64,000 nucleotides of DNA from CAVXFL01 sp963761015 (GTDB taxonomy: Bacteria > Pseudomonadota > Alphaproteobacteria > Acetobacterales > Acetobacteraceae), in NCBI GenBank assembly GCA_963761015.1, contig CAVXFL010000015.1, positions 124,001-188,000 of the forward strand, in the 5' to 3' direction. The position numbers were made by a program, and so were the translations under genes. The notes beneath the pieces were generated by a model that was given only the letters and a program-made list of their open reading frames with translations, made no database searches and was not told where the DNA came from. Below are positions 8,481 through 17,255 of this stretch, in pieces (the stretch's first letter is position 1; each line of letters starts with the position of its first letter).

Positions 8481-8951
8481 ATGCCGGCGTATAGGCCGCG
8501 CGTTCGGTCCGGATCGTCGGACCAGGCCGATCGGCTCATTCGCAAGTCCGGTAGCCGGGCCAGGATGGCGCGATCAGCGCGGAGCCTGCAGTGCGTGCGC
8601 GTCCTGCTCGCCGGAATGTCGAACATGCTCGTCAACATCCTTACAGCCGTGCTCGCCCAAATGCCTGATGTCGTCGTCGCCGGTTCGCTCGCCGACGGCG
8701 AGGACATGGCGGCGAGCATCCGCGCGACGCGCTCGGACATCGTGATGATCCAGGCGAGGCGTCCGGCCGATGCGGGTGAATTCGAACCGCTGTTGCGGCA
8801 GTTCCCCGCCCTGAAGGTGGTGGCTATCGCGCGCGGTTCGCGCAACGGCTTCGTGCATGAGTTGCGGTTGAACTCGCTGCCGTTGCCGGAGCTCTCCGCC
8901 GAGGTCCTGCAAACCGTGCTGCGCCCGGGGCCGGCGGGGAAGCCGCACTGA
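8481..8951 (+). CDS. Degenerate receiver-like protein at the eCIS boundary
   Basis: 156-aa protein of unproven function. From about residue 38 it has the alternating strand/helix layout of a response-regulator receiver (CVRVLLAGMSN, then MPDVVVAGSLADGEDM, then SDIVMIQARRP, then LKVVAIARG). The usual phospho-acceptor position after the third strand is Gln in DIVMIQ rather than Asp, so it is unlikely to be phosphorylated. No DNA-binding domain follows. It ends 45 bp before the sheath gene, on the same strand, so it may be a regulator or accessory of the injection system. The first ~35 residues are Arg/Ser-rich and the true start may be the later ATG at residue 29. Confidence 0.6.
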   Translation: MPAYRPRVRSGSSDQADRLIRKSGSRARMARSARSLQCVRVLLAGMSNMLVNILTAVLAQMPDVVVAGSLADGEDMAASIRATRSDIVMIQARRPADAGEFEPLLRQFPALKVVAIARGSRNGFVHELRLNSLPLPELSAEVLQTVLRPGPAGKPH

Positions 8952-8996
8952 ATGTGCACGCAGCGGCAACGTTCTTAGTTCGCGGAAGGAACCGTC

Positions 8997-10973
8997 ATGG
9001 CGCTCATGCCGACCTATCCCGGCGTCTATATCGAGGAGCTGCCGAGCCTGGCTCGCCCGATCGCCGGGGTGGCTACCTCGATCACCGCGTTCGTCGGCTA
9101 CACCTCGCGCGGCATCGACAATCGCGCCGAACTGATCCTGAGCTTTTCCGACTACGAACGCCTGTTCGGCGGCATCGCTTCGAATAGCGAGGTCTCCTAC
9201 GCCGTGCAGCAGTTCTTCGCCAACGGCGGATCGCAGGGCTACGTGGTGCGGACGCCGCGCGTCGGCGCATCCGGCGCGACGGTGACGTTCGACAATCTGC
9301 AATTCACCGCGCTCAGCAGCGGCGCCTGGGCGAACGGTAATCTCCTGTTCGACGTGGACCAGAACAACGTCACGCCCGCGACGGCGGGTGTCACCGCCTT
9401 CAATCTCACCGTGACCAATCTGGATGACGGGACGGTCGAGAACTTCCCGTCCGTTTCGCTCGATCCCGCTCGCAGCAACTACGTGCTGGGCGTCGTCAAC
9501 GATCCGGACAACGGTTCGCAGTTGGTGAAGGTCGCGACCTCCGGCGCCTTGTCCACCACCGCGCCGCCGGCGACCACCGGTACGGTCGGCAAAGCCGTGA
9601 CGCAGAGCGCCGTCAACACCAAGGTCGGCGGCAGCGGGACAGCTTCGGTGGCGACCGGCATTTTCGGCGTGTCGCTGTCGATCGCGACTTCGCCGCCGGC
9701 GCCGCTGCCGCTCGACATCCGACTGTTCTCGGCGACCAGCCCGATTCCGCAGACCGTCGCGGGACTCGCGGCGCTGCTGGAACAGGCGATCAACGCCAGG
9801 CTGGCGGTGCAATGGCCGGGTGCCTCGGTACGATGCACCACCGCCGCCGTGACCGGCGGGCGCGGCATCCGGGTGATCGGTTTCCTGCCCGGCCATATGG
9901 ATGCGGTGCTGACCATCGGCGCGCCGTCCGGCCCGTCCGGGTTCGGCGATGTGTCCGGCGAACTCGGCCTCAGTGGCGTCACCGGAGCCGTTGCGCATCA
10001 TGCGCTGAGTGGTGGCGCGGACGGCACGGCGCTGCCCGGAGCGACCCAGCTCATCGGCGACCAGCTCACCTTCACCGGCATCTACGCGCTGCGCAAAATC
10101 GATCTGTTCAATCTGCTCAGCATTCCCGACGCGACCCGCGCCAACCCCGGCAATCCCGCGGCGCTCGATACGGGCATCACGCGCGACGACGTGAATGCGA
10201 TTTACTCGGCGGCGATCAGCCTGTGCCAGGAGCGGCGCGCCATGCTCCTGCTCGACCCGCCGCCGTTCGTGAACAGCGTCGGAACCGCGGTGGACTGGAA
10301 AAGCAGCGGGCTGACCGTGCATCAGGAAAACGGCGCCGCCTTCTTCCCGCGTCTGCGCCTGCCCGATCCGGCGAACAATTACCAATTGCGCACGTTCGCG
10401 CCGAGCGGCGTCGTGGCGGGGCTGTATGCCCGCATCGACGGCTCGCGCGGCGTGTGGAAGGCGCCGGCCGGCACGGAAGCGACGCTCACCGGCGTTCAGG
10501 GTGTCGTCTACAATCTGAACGATCTCGAAAACGGCGTGCTCAACCCGCTCGGCCTCAACTGCTTCCGCATCTTCCCGATCTACGGGCCGGTGCTGTGGGG
10601 CGCGCGCACCCTGGTCGGCGCGGACGCCGAAGGCAGCCAGTGGAAATACGTGCCGGTGCGCCGGCTCGCGCTCTACATCGAGGAGAGCCTTTACCGCGGC
10701 ACCAAATGGGCCGTATTCGAACCGAACGATGAACCGTTGTGGGCGCAGCTCAGGCTGAACATCGGCACGTTCATGCACGACCTGTTCCGCCGCGGCGCGT
10801 TCCAGGGCCAGACGCCGAACGAGGCGTACATCGTCAAATGCGACAAGGATACGACGACGCAGAGCGACATCGACCTCGGCATCGTCAACATCCTGGTCGG
10901 GTTCGCGCCGCTGAAGCCGGCGGAATTCGTCATCATCAAAATCCAGCAACTCGCGGGGCAGTTGCAGACCTGA
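8997..10973 (+). CDS. eCIS contractile tail sheath protein (Afp2-4 / Pvc2-4-like)
   Basis: Contractile sheath subunit of an extracellular contractile injection system; rings of it surround the inner tube and contract to drive the spike. The 658-aa protein opens with YPGVYIEELPSLARPIAGV, the family start. It ends with the conserved assembly domain: VPVRRLALYIEESLYRGTKW, FEPNDEPLW, RRGAFQGQTPNEAYIVKCD and DIDLGIVNILVGFAPLKPAEF. At 658 aa it is larger than the compact Afp sheaths; the extra length is a Gly/Ala/Thr-rich region at about residues 95-330, probably a surface domain. It is the only sheath gene here, while Afp has three. An AAGGA sequence about 7 bp before the ATG supports the start. 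First structural gene of the operon. Confidence 0.95.
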   Translation: MALMPTYPGVYIEELPSLARPIAGVATSITAFVGYTSRGIDNRAELILSFSDYERLFGGIASNSEVSYAVQQFFANGGSQGYVVRTPRVGASGATVTFDNLQFTALSSGAWANGNLLFDVDQNNVTPATAGVTAFNLTVTNLDDGTVENFPSVSLDPARSNYVLGVVNDPDNGSQLVKVATSGALSTTAPPATTGTVGKAVTQSAVNTKVGGSGTASVATGIFGVSLSIATSPPAPLPLDIRLFSATSPIPQTVAGLAALLEQAINARLAVQWPGASVRCTTAAVTGGRGIRVIGFLPGHMDAVLTIGAPSGPSGFGDVSGELGLSGVTGAVAHHALSGGADGTALPGATQLIGDQLTFTGIYALRKIDLFNLLSIPDATRANPGNPAALDTGITRDDVNAIYSAAISLCQERRAMLLLDPPPFVNSVGTAVDWKSSGLTVHQENGAAFFPRLRLPDPANNYQLRTFAPSGVVAGLYARIDGSRGVWKAPAGTEATLTGVQGVVYNLNDLENGVLNPLGLNCFRIFPIYGPVLWGARTLVGADAEGSQWKYVPVRRLALYIEESLYRGTKWAVFEPNDEPLWAQLRLNIGTFMHDLFRRGAFQGQTPNEAYIVKCDKDTTTQSDIDLGIVNILVGFAPLKPAEFVIIKIQQLAGQLQT

Positions 10974-11008
10974 CGCGCGACCCCACCCGCTGAGGAAAGG
11001 CCAGGAAA

Positions 11009-11527
11009 ATGGCGGAATTCGTCGTCAACCCGAAGCGTTTCGATCCCTACAAGAACTTCAAGTTCCGCGTGCGCTGGGATGGCCGCTACGTCGCCGGCAT
11101 CAGCAAGGTTTCGGCGCTGAAACGCACGACGGACGTGGTGAAGCACCGCGAGGGCGGTGATCCGTCGACCAGCCGCAAGTCGCCGGGGCGCAGCGAATTC
11201 GATGCCATCTCGCTGGAGCGCGGGGTTACGCACGATCTCGAGTTCGAGAAATGGGCGAGCAAGGTCTGGCAACTGGGCGCCGGGCTCGGCCGCGAGGTGT
11301 CACTCGCGGATTTCCGCAAGGACATCATTATCGATTTTTACAACGAGGCCGGTCAGCTTGCGATTTCCTACAACGTGTTCCGCTGCTGGGTGTCGGAATA
11401 CCAGGCCTTGCCGGATTTGGACGCGAATGCCAACGCGGTAGCGATCCAGCACATCAAGCTCGAGAACGAGGGTTGGTCGCGCGACACCGCGGTGGTCGAG
11501 CCGACCGAACCGACCTTGAACGCATAG
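11009..11527 (+). CDS. eCIS inner tube protein (Afp1/5, T4 gp19-like)
   Basis: Subunit of the inner tube that the sheath drives into the target. The 172-aa protein has the gp19/Hcp-like tube layout: PYKNFKFRVRWDGRYVAGISKVSAL near the N-terminus, the SPGRSEFDAISLERGVTHDLEFEKWA segment, and the C-terminal IQHIKLENEGWSRD. It follows the sheath by 35 bp with an AGGAAA site before the ATG, the standard sheath-tube order. Only one gp19-type tube gene is present; the CIS-tube protein at 16602 probably makes the junction to the baseplate. Confidence 0.93.
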   Translation: MAEFVVNPKRFDPYKNFKFRVRWDGRYVAGISKVSALKRTTDVVKHREGGDPSTSRKSPGRSEFDAISLERGVTHDLEFEKWASKVWQLGAGLGREVSLADFRKDIIIDFYNEAGQLAISYNVFRCWVSEYQALPDLDANANAVAIQHIKLENEGWSRDTAVVEPTEPTLNA

Positions 11528-11545
11528 CGCCGGGCACCTGCTTCC

Positions 11546-12313
11546 GTGCAAGCGGCTCTTCCCTTTGCTGGCGATCCGCCGCGCGCGCTGGTTGGCGAGG
11601 CGCTGCTCGCCGCCTGGGAGCGCGGCAGTTCCGAGGCGCAGCCGGCGCGCGCGCTGACGCTGTTGTTGGCCGGACACCCCAATCGGGCACGGCCGGACGC
11701 GGCGGCGATGAGTGTGGTCGCACGCGATCTGTCCTTGCTGGACATCCACGGCAGGACGTTCGGTTCCACGCTTGCCGCTTACGCATCCTGCCCATCTTGC
11801 GCCGAGCGGCTGGAATTCACGCTGCCGTGCGCCAGTATCGCGGCGGCGCTGGCGAGCGAAGGAGAGGCGGACGGCGCGCTGACCCTCGACGGCTGGTCGC
11901 TACGCCTCAGGTTGGCGAACACGGACGACATCGCCGCGGCAGCCTCCGCACCCGATCTCGATGCCGCCCGGCAACAGCTTCTGGCCCGCTGTGCCACGAT
12001 CACCTGCCCCGACGGGAGCGCGAATCCGATCACCGCGTTGCCCCAGGCATTGGCCGCCGCGGCTCTGGCGCGGCTGGCGGCGATGCACGACGCAGCGGAT
12101 CTCTCCGTCGTCCTCGATTGTCCCGGCTGCGGCGGGCGGCACAGCGTGGCGCTCGATCTGCCGTCCTTCCTCTGGGCGGAGGTGCGGCACGCCGCGCGGC
12201 GCCTCGTGGAAGACGTTCACGAGCTGGCCTGGACCTATGGCTGGGCGGAGCAGTCGATTCTGGCGATGAGTTCGTCGCGCCGTCAGGCCTATCTCGAAAT
12301 GGTGCGCGCGTGA
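11546..12313 (+). CDS. eCIS gp26-like baseplate assembly protein with a C4 zinc-ribbon
   Basis: 255-aa protein matching the T4 gp26-like baseplate/assembly group often found after the tube gene. The C-terminal signature DVHELAWTYGWAEQSIL followed by MSSSRRQAYLEMV is typical. Two CxxC pairs are visible, C82-P-S-C85 (YASCPSCAERLEF) and C192-P-G-C195 (DCPGCGGRH), which would form one zinc-binding ribbon split across the protein. The start is a GTG at 11546, 19 bp after the tube gene; the stop overlaps the next GTG. It is probably an assembly factor or baseplate component; this is inferred from position and C-terminus, not proven. Confidence 0.7.
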   Translation: MQAALPFAGDPPRALVGEALLAAWERGSSEAQPARALTLLLAGHPNRARPDAAAMSVVARDLSLLDIHGRTFGSTLAAYASCPSCAERLEFTLPCASIAAALASEGEADGALTLDGWSLRLRLANTDDIAAAASAPDLDAARQQLLARCATITCPDGSANPITALPQALAAAALARLAAMHDAADLSVVLDCPGCGGRHSVALDLPSFLWAEVRHAARRLVEDVHELAWTYGWAEQSILAMSSSRRQAYLEMVRA

Positions 12314-13104
12314 GCGATAGCCTGGCCAGGCTGATCCTGCGCGCCCAGGGCCGGCTCCCCGTGGCCGAGCCGCTGTTGCTCCCGCGCTATGCGGCCGCGC
12401 CCGCGCCGGAATTGCTGGGCGCCCCGGGTTTGGACATAGACGAAGCGGTTGCCGACACGCCGGCGAACGAACGAGCCAGCCAGCGGTCGGCCGTGCCTCC
12501 CAGCCGCGACCCGATCGCCAGCGCGGATACGGTGGCGGGATCCAGTTTGACACCCGATCGTTCTCACATGCCTCGGCGCGAGAACGAGCGCGAGCGGGCG
12601 ATATCGACCGCCGACCAGGATCGCGTGCCTCCCGACCAGATGCGGAGGTCCGCTCGGTTATCCGCTGCTCCCACACCCGAGCGCGCGGCGGCCATGGACC
12701 CGTCCGCTCATCACGGCAACGCACCAAAAGTTCCCGACCCGGTTTCCGAGCCGGCGAGGCGATCGGTTCCCGCTCCGCCGCCCGTCCGGCCCGCGCCGGT
12801 GTCGCGCTCGCTAACCGCCGACGCTCGCCCCCTCGGCGCCGCGGATCGGGGTGCCCCGCGCCTCATCCAGGCCGCCGTCGATCCACTCTCCCGCCCCGCA
12901 TCGGTTGCGCGGCCATATCCGCCGCAGACGTTTTCGTCTGAAACGAGGACCAGCGTCGCGGCGCCCGAGGTGCGGATCAGCATCGGCGTGGTCGAGGTGC
13001 ATGCGGCGCCGCCGCGGCCCGCCTCCGTCCGGCCCAGTGCGGCGCGACGCCCGGCGGTTTCGCTCGCGGATTATCTGGCGCAGCGCGGCGGCAAGACGCG
13101 ATGA
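12310..13104 (+). CDS. Pro/Arg-rich eCIS accessory protein with conserved ends
   Basis: 264-aa product starting at a GTG that overlaps the previous stop. The short N-terminus (SLARLILRAQGRLPVAEPLLLPR) and C-terminus (PEVRISIGVVEVHAAPPRP, ending SLADYLAQRG) look ordered. The ~180 residues between them are rich in Pro, Ala, Arg and Ser and probably disordered. Proteins with this layout recur between the baseplate and DUF4255 genes of other eCIS loci (from memory, not searched). The function is unknown. It could be a linker that ties two assembly partners together through its ends; the middle gives no helical ruler-like signal. Confidence 0.6.
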   Translation: MSDSLARLILRAQGRLPVAEPLLLPRYAAAPAPELLGAPGLDIDEAVADTPANERASQRSAVPPSRDPIASADTVAGSSLTPDRSHMPRRENERERAISTADQDRVPPDQMRRSARLSAAPTPERAAAMDPSAHHGNAPKVPDPVSEPARRSVPAPPPVRPAPVSRSLTADARPLGAADRGAPRLIQAAVDPLSRPASVARPYPPQTFSSETRTSVAAPEVRISIGVVEVHAAPPRPASVRPSAARRPAVSLADYLAQRGGKTR

Positions 13105-14357
13105 GCGATTTCCTGGCCGTCGCCGGCGTGACCTCGGTCCTGCGCTGGATGCTCATCGACGCCTTGGCGGGCAGCGGCCTGGACACCGCGCTCGGTGCCA
13201 CACCCAACGTCACCGCGCTGCCGCCCGACCGCATCGTTGTCGGCGACAGCGAGGCGCCCGGTCTCAATCTTTTCATGTACCATGTCGGACTGAACGCGAC
13301 GTTTCGCAACGCCGATCTGCCCGAGCGCGACAGCAGCGGACGTCTGCTCGCCTCCCCGCCGTTGGCGCTCGATTTGCATTACCTGCTGTCCGCGTACGGG
13401 CGGAATGAACTGGACGGCGAGATACTGCTCGGCTGGGCCATGCAGATCCTGCACGAAAACCAGTTGCTGACCCGCGACATCGTGCAGAACGCGCTGACCG
13501 CCTCGCGCGGCGCGCCGGGTGCCACCAGCGAAGTGCAGGCGGTCGGGCTGACCACGCTCGCCAATCAGGCGGAACTGATCAAGATCACCCCGCAATCGCT
13601 GTCCACCGAAGACGTCTACAAGCTGTGGACGGCGTTTCAGGCCCGCTATCGCGCGACGGCGGGCTACATGGCATCCGTCGTGCTGGTCCGCCGGAGCCGC
13701 GCGGCGCGCGTCGGGCTTCCGGTGCAAACCCGCAACATCCTGGTCGAGCCGATGGACCGGCCGGTGATCGAGGATATCACGCCGGCGAGCGTGGCCGCCG
13801 GACAAGTGCTGATGTTGCGTGGCCGGAACTTCACCGGCGAGAACGTGAGCGATACATCGGTGCGTTTCGACGGCGGCACGCCGGTGACGCCCGATCTGGT
13901 GCAGCCGCGCCTTGTGCGGATCACCGTGCCCGCCACGCTCAGGGCCGGCGTGCGGACGGTGCAAATCCTGCGCAACATCCGGTTCGGCGCGCCTTCCGAT
14001 CCGCATGCCGGCCTGATGTCCGACCCGGCGAGTTTCAAGCTGGTCCCAACGATCGTGGGCCCGCCGGCAAGCGTGACGATTGGCGCGAGCTTGACTTTGA
14101 CCGTCAGCCCGCCGGTCGGGCGCCAGCAGCGCGCTTCGGTGCTGATCGGCAGCCAGGCGGTGGAGATCGAGCCGCGTCCGCTCTCCGCGCCCGACGCCCA
14201 GGCGACGCTGACCTTCCCAATTCCGACCGGCTTCACGCCCGTTCCGGCGCCCGGCGCGCCGCTGCGCGTGCGCATCGACGGCGCCGAAAGCCCCGTGACC
14301 TTTGACACGTCGCTGACGCCGCCCGCCTACGTTCCGCGCATCGTGGTGACGCCGTGA
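13101..14357 (+). CDS. DUF4255 tail terminator/cap protein (Afp16/Pvc16-like)
   Basis: 418-aa DUF4255 protein. In Afp/PVC particles the homologue caps the tail end and limits tube and sheath growth. The N-terminal ~190 residues carry the family pattern: VTSVLRWMLIDAL, LNLFMYHVGLNATFRN, PPLALDLHYLLSAYG, GWAMQILHEN, and YKLWTAFQARYRATAGYMASVVLV. The remainder (about 215-418) looks like IPT/TIG-type immunoglobulin-like repeats (ITPASVAAGQVLMLRGRNF), an extension seen in longer cap proteins. The ATG overlaps the preceding stop by 4 bp and the next gene starts at a GTG overlapping its own stop, so the three are coupled. Confidence 0.88.
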   Translation: MSDFLAVAGVTSVLRWMLIDALAGSGLDTALGATPNVTALPPDRIVVGDSEAPGLNLFMYHVGLNATFRNADLPERDSSGRLLASPPLALDLHYLLSAYGRNELDGEILLGWAMQILHENQLLTRDIVQNALTASRGAPGATSEVQAVGLTTLANQAELIKITPQSLSTEDVYKLWTAFQARYRATAGYMASVVLVRRSRAARVGLPVQTRNILVEPMDRPVIEDITPASVAAGQVLMLRGRNFTGENVSDTSVRFDGGTPVTPDLVQPRLVRITVPATLRAGVRTVQILRNIRFGAPSDPHAGLMSDPASFKLVPTIVGPPASVTIGASLTLTVSPPVGRQQRASVLIGSQAVEIEPRPLSAPDAQATLTFPIPTGFTPVPAPGAPLRVRIDGAESPVTFDTSLTPPAYVPRIVVTP

Positions 14358-16300
14358 ACCGGCTGGAGGCGTGGCAAACCGCGAACCAGGCCGCGCTGGT
14401 CGCGTCCTTGCACCAAGTCCATGCGGCGCTCTGCCGCGCCGCCGGCCAGGAGCCGCCGCCGCATCCGTCCGCGCCCGATCCGGCATGCGACGATCCGGCA
14501 TGCGCCGATCCGCCGCCCGCGCTGGAAACGCTCTGCGCCCTGTTCGGCCTGAGCCCGTTCGAACGCGACCTGCTGCTGCTGTGCGCGGGCGTCGAGTTGG
14601 AGGGGCGGTTCGCCGAAGCCTGCGCGCTCGCGCATCGCGACCCGAAACGGGGTTCCGCCAGCTTCGGCCTCGCGCTCGCCGCCCTGCCCGGCGCACACTG
14701 GAGCGCGCTCACCCGCGACCGGCCGCTGCGCTACTGGCGCATGCTGGAGGTGCTGCCGGGCGAGACACTCGCCGCCAGCCCGCTTCGGATCGACGAGCGC
14801 ATCCTGCACTTCCTGGCCGGCGTGGACAGCACGGACGAGCGGCTGGACGGCATCGTTGCGCCGCTCCCGGCGCCGGAGTCTCTGCCGGAATGGCTTGCCG
14901 GCGCGACCGAGGCGGCCACGCACGCGCTCGCCGCGGGCGAGCGGATCGCGCTGCTCGGCCGTTCCGCGCCCGACCGGGATCTCGTCGCCGCGGCGGCCAT
15001 GTCGGCCGCCGGGCTCAGAGCATTCCGCCTGCGCGCCGCCGACATCCCGGCTAATGCCGCCGAACGTGAAACGCTGACGCGCCACTGGAACCGCGAGGCG
15101 CGGCTGGTCGGTGCCGGGCTCTACGTGCAACCGGAAGCGGCGGAGCCGGCCGGCGATGCGGCGCGGATTTTGATGCCGCTGCTTGGCGGTATTCACGGTG
15201 CGCTCGTCATGGATGGTGGCGAGACCGGGCTGCCGGTCGGCCCTCCCGCCGTGCGCATCGCGCTCCCTACGCCGTCCGCGGCCGAGCGCCGGCAGGTCTG
15301 GGCCGGCCATCTCGGGCCGGCTGCCGCCCGCCTGAATGGCGCGCTGGACGCGATCGCGGATCAGTTCCGCCTCGACACGCCGGCCATCCGCTCGGCCGCG
15401 CTCTCGCTGCGTCAGCTCGCCGCCGACAGCGACGGCGCGGCGCTTGGCCGCGAAGCCTGGCGAGTCTGCCGCGAGCACGCGCGGCGCTCGATGGAGCAGC
15501 TTGCACGGCGGGTCGAGCCGAAGGCGGACTGGGAGAGTCTCGTGCTGCCGGAGCCGCAAATGCGCATCCTGCGCCAGATCGCGGTGCACCTGCGCCAGCG
15601 CGTCACGGTCCAGGAGCGATGGGGATTTGCCGACCGCTACGCGCGCGGTCTCGGCCTCAGCGCGCTGTTCTCCGGCGCAAGCGGCACCGGAAAGACCATG
15701 GCCGCGGAGGTACTGGCGCACACGCTCGGGCTCGACCTGTTCCAAATCGACCTCGCCGGACTGGTCAGCAAATACATCGGCGAGACGGAGAAGAATTTGA
15801 AGCGGGTGTTCGACGCCGCCGAGGACAGCGGCGCCATTCTGCTGTTCGACGAGGCCGACGCGCTGTTCGGCAAGCGCACCGAAGTTCGCGACAGCCACGA
15901 TCGCTACGCCAATCTGGAAGTCAGCTATCTGCTGCAGCGGATGGAGGCGTATCGCGGTCTCGCCGTTTTGACCACCAACATGCGGCACGCGATCGACACG
16001 GCGTTCCTGCGCCGCATCCGCTTCATTGTCGAATTTCCCTTCCCCGATGCGGCGCACCGCGCGCGCATCTGGCAAGGCGTGTTTCCGCGCCAGACACCGA
16101 CCGATGGGCTCGATCCGGAGCGATTGGCGCGGCTCAACATCACCGGCGGAATCATTCGCAACATCGCCATGCACGCGGCCTTCCTGGCCGCCGACGAGGC
16201 CGGGCCGGTGCGCATGGCGCATTTGATGGAAGCGGCGCGCACCGAATACGCCAAGCTGGAACGGACGCTCGGCAGCGCCGAACGGGAGGTGTGGGCATGA
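14354..16300 (+). CDS. eCIS AAA+ ATPase (Afp15/Pvc15-like)
   Basis: 648-aa AAA+ ATPase needed for particle assembly in Afp/PVC-type systems; unlike T6SS ClpV it is a single-ring ATPase without ClpV-type domains. The N-terminal ~400 residues form the variable helical region. The ATPase core has Walker A SGASGTGKTMAAEVLA near residue 440, then the pore-side segment SKYIGETEKNLKRVFDAA, Walker B AILLFDEADALFGKR near 495, and sensor residues around VLTTNMRHAIDTAFLRRI. The GTG start at 14354 overlaps the DUF4255 stop; the stop overlaps the following ATG. Confidence 0.93.
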   Translation: MNRLEAWQTANQAALVASLHQVHAALCRAAGQEPPPHPSAPDPACDDPACADPPPALETLCALFGLSPFERDLLLLCAGVELEGRFAEACALAHRDPKRGSASFGLALAALPGAHWSALTRDRPLRYWRMLEVLPGETLAASPLRIDERILHFLAGVDSTDERLDGIVAPLPAPESLPEWLAGATEAATHALAAGERIALLGRSAPDRDLVAAAAMSAAGLRAFRLRAADIPANAAERETLTRHWNREARLVGAGLYVQPEAAEPAGDAARILMPLLGGIHGALVMDGGETGLPVGPPAVRIALPTPSAAERRQVWAGHLGPAAARLNGALDAIADQFRLDTPAIRSAALSLRQLAADSDGAALGREAWRVCREHARRSMEQLARRVEPKADWESLVLPEPQMRILRQIAVHLRQRVTVQERWGFADRYARGLGLSALFSGASGTGKTMAAEVLAHTLGLDLFQIDLAGLVSKYIGETEKNLKRVFDAAEDSGAILLFDEADALFGKRTEVRDSHDRYANLEVSYLLQRMEAYRGLAVLTTNMRHAIDTAFLRRIRFIVEFPFPDAAHRARIWQGVFPRQTPTDGLDPERLARLNITGGIIRNIAMHAAFLAADEAGPVRMAHLMEAARTEYAKLERTLGSAEREVWA

Positions 16301-16605
16301 GCTCGCGGCAAGACCGTCGCCGGGGTGGCCTTGTGCCGCCCGCTTTCGCCGGGACCGTGACCTTGCGGATCGAACGGCTCGTGCTGCACGGAAAGGGGCG
16401 AGCGGATGCCGAGCGGATCGCCGCGGCGTTGCATGCCGAACTCGCGCGGCTTGCCGGCGAACCGCAACTCGTCTTTGCCGCGACCAGCACCCCGCGCCTG
16501 CCGCCTGTTCAGTACGAGGCCGCAGACGACCCGCGCCGCGCGGGGCAGGCGGTTGCCGCCTCGTTGTGGTCCCGAATCCGCGACGGCGCGGGAGCAAGCC
16601 GATGA
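16297..16605 (+). CDS. Small conserved eCIS protein, function unknown
   Basis: 102-aa protein, translationally coupled on both sides (ATGA overlaps with the ATPase and the CIS-tube gene). The central part reads as strand-helix (VTLRIERLVLHGKGRADAER, then IAAALHAELARLAGEP) and the C-terminus as a short helix (AGQAVAASLWSRIRDG). Small proteins of this type sit at the same place in other eCIS operons (from memory). I do not recognise a domain with known activity. Its position suggests an assembly or chaperone role for the ATPase or baseplate, which is inference only. Confidence 0.6.
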   Translation: MSSRQDRRRGGLVPPAFAGTVTLRIERLVLHGKGRADAERIAAALHAELARLAGEPQLVFAATSTPRLPPVQYEAADDPRRAGQAVAASLWSRIRDGAGASR

Positions 16606-17255
16606 CCACCCCGATTTCGCCTCGGGTCATGAAGGGCGGCATCGTCATGCTGGACCCGGACACCGCAATCCCGCGCGGCGTCATCGTGCTGCAGTATAAT
16701 CCCGACACGCTGACCCGCCGATTGCAGCCGCAGAGTGTGGGGGATCATCCGGATCGCTCGGAAATCCTCCGTCTGAAAGGGCCGCCCATCGAAACGATCA
16801 GCGTTTCCGCCGAGATCGACGCCACCGATCAACTCGCGTCGCCAGCGGACAATCCGCTGGCTGCCGCCGTCGGCATCCAGCCGCAACTCTCGGCGCTCGA
16901 AATGCTGGTCTATCCGTCGAGCGTCGATCTGATCGTCAACGAGGCGCTGACCCTGCTCGGCACGATCGAGATCCTGCCGATGCAATCGCCGCTCGCCGTC
17001 TTCGTGTGGAATCCGCTGCGGATCACACCGGTGCGTATCAACTCGGTCGAGATCACCGAGGACGCGTTCGACACCAATCTCAACCCGATCCGCGCCAAGG
17101 TGACGCTGGACATGCGGGTGCTCAATGTGAACGACACCGGTTTCCTCAACCCCGCCGGCGCGCTGTACATGGTGTACCAGATCGAGAAGGAGGCGCTGGC
17201 TATCGCCAACGCCATCCAGTCGGTCGGCACGCTGGCCGCGAGCGTCGCGCTATGA
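16602..17255 (+). CDS. CIS tube-initiator protein (Afp7 N-terminal type)
   Basis: 217-aa CIS_tube-type protein that in Afp/PVC joins the tube to the baseplate hub. Features: MKGGIVMLDPDTAIPRGVIV, then QYNPDTLTRRLQPQSV, PPIETISVSAEIDATDQL, the LSALEMLVYP segment, and the LRITPVRINSVEITEDAFD and KVTLDMRVLNV strands near the C-terminus. In Afp7 this domain is fused to a C-terminal LysM; here the LysM-type part is the next gene, overlapping by 4 bp. The start is the ATG at 16602, overlapping the preceding stop. Confidence 0.85.
   Translation: MTTPISPRVMKGGIVMLDPDTAIPRGVIVLQYNPDTLTRRLQPQSVGDHPDRSEILRLKGPPIETISVSAEIDATDQLASPADNPLAAAVGIQPQLSALEMLVYPSSVDLIVNEALTLLGTIEILPMQSPLAVFVWNPLRITPVRINSVEITEDAFDTNLNPIRAKVTLDMRVLNVNDTGFLNPAGALYMVYQIEKEALAIANAIQSVGTLAASVAL

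Noticed and set aside
11251..12309. Long open frame covering the gp26-like gene in another frame
   Set aside because: It is the shadow of the tube and gp26-like genes; only its part from the GTG at 12310 is the real Pro-rich protein.
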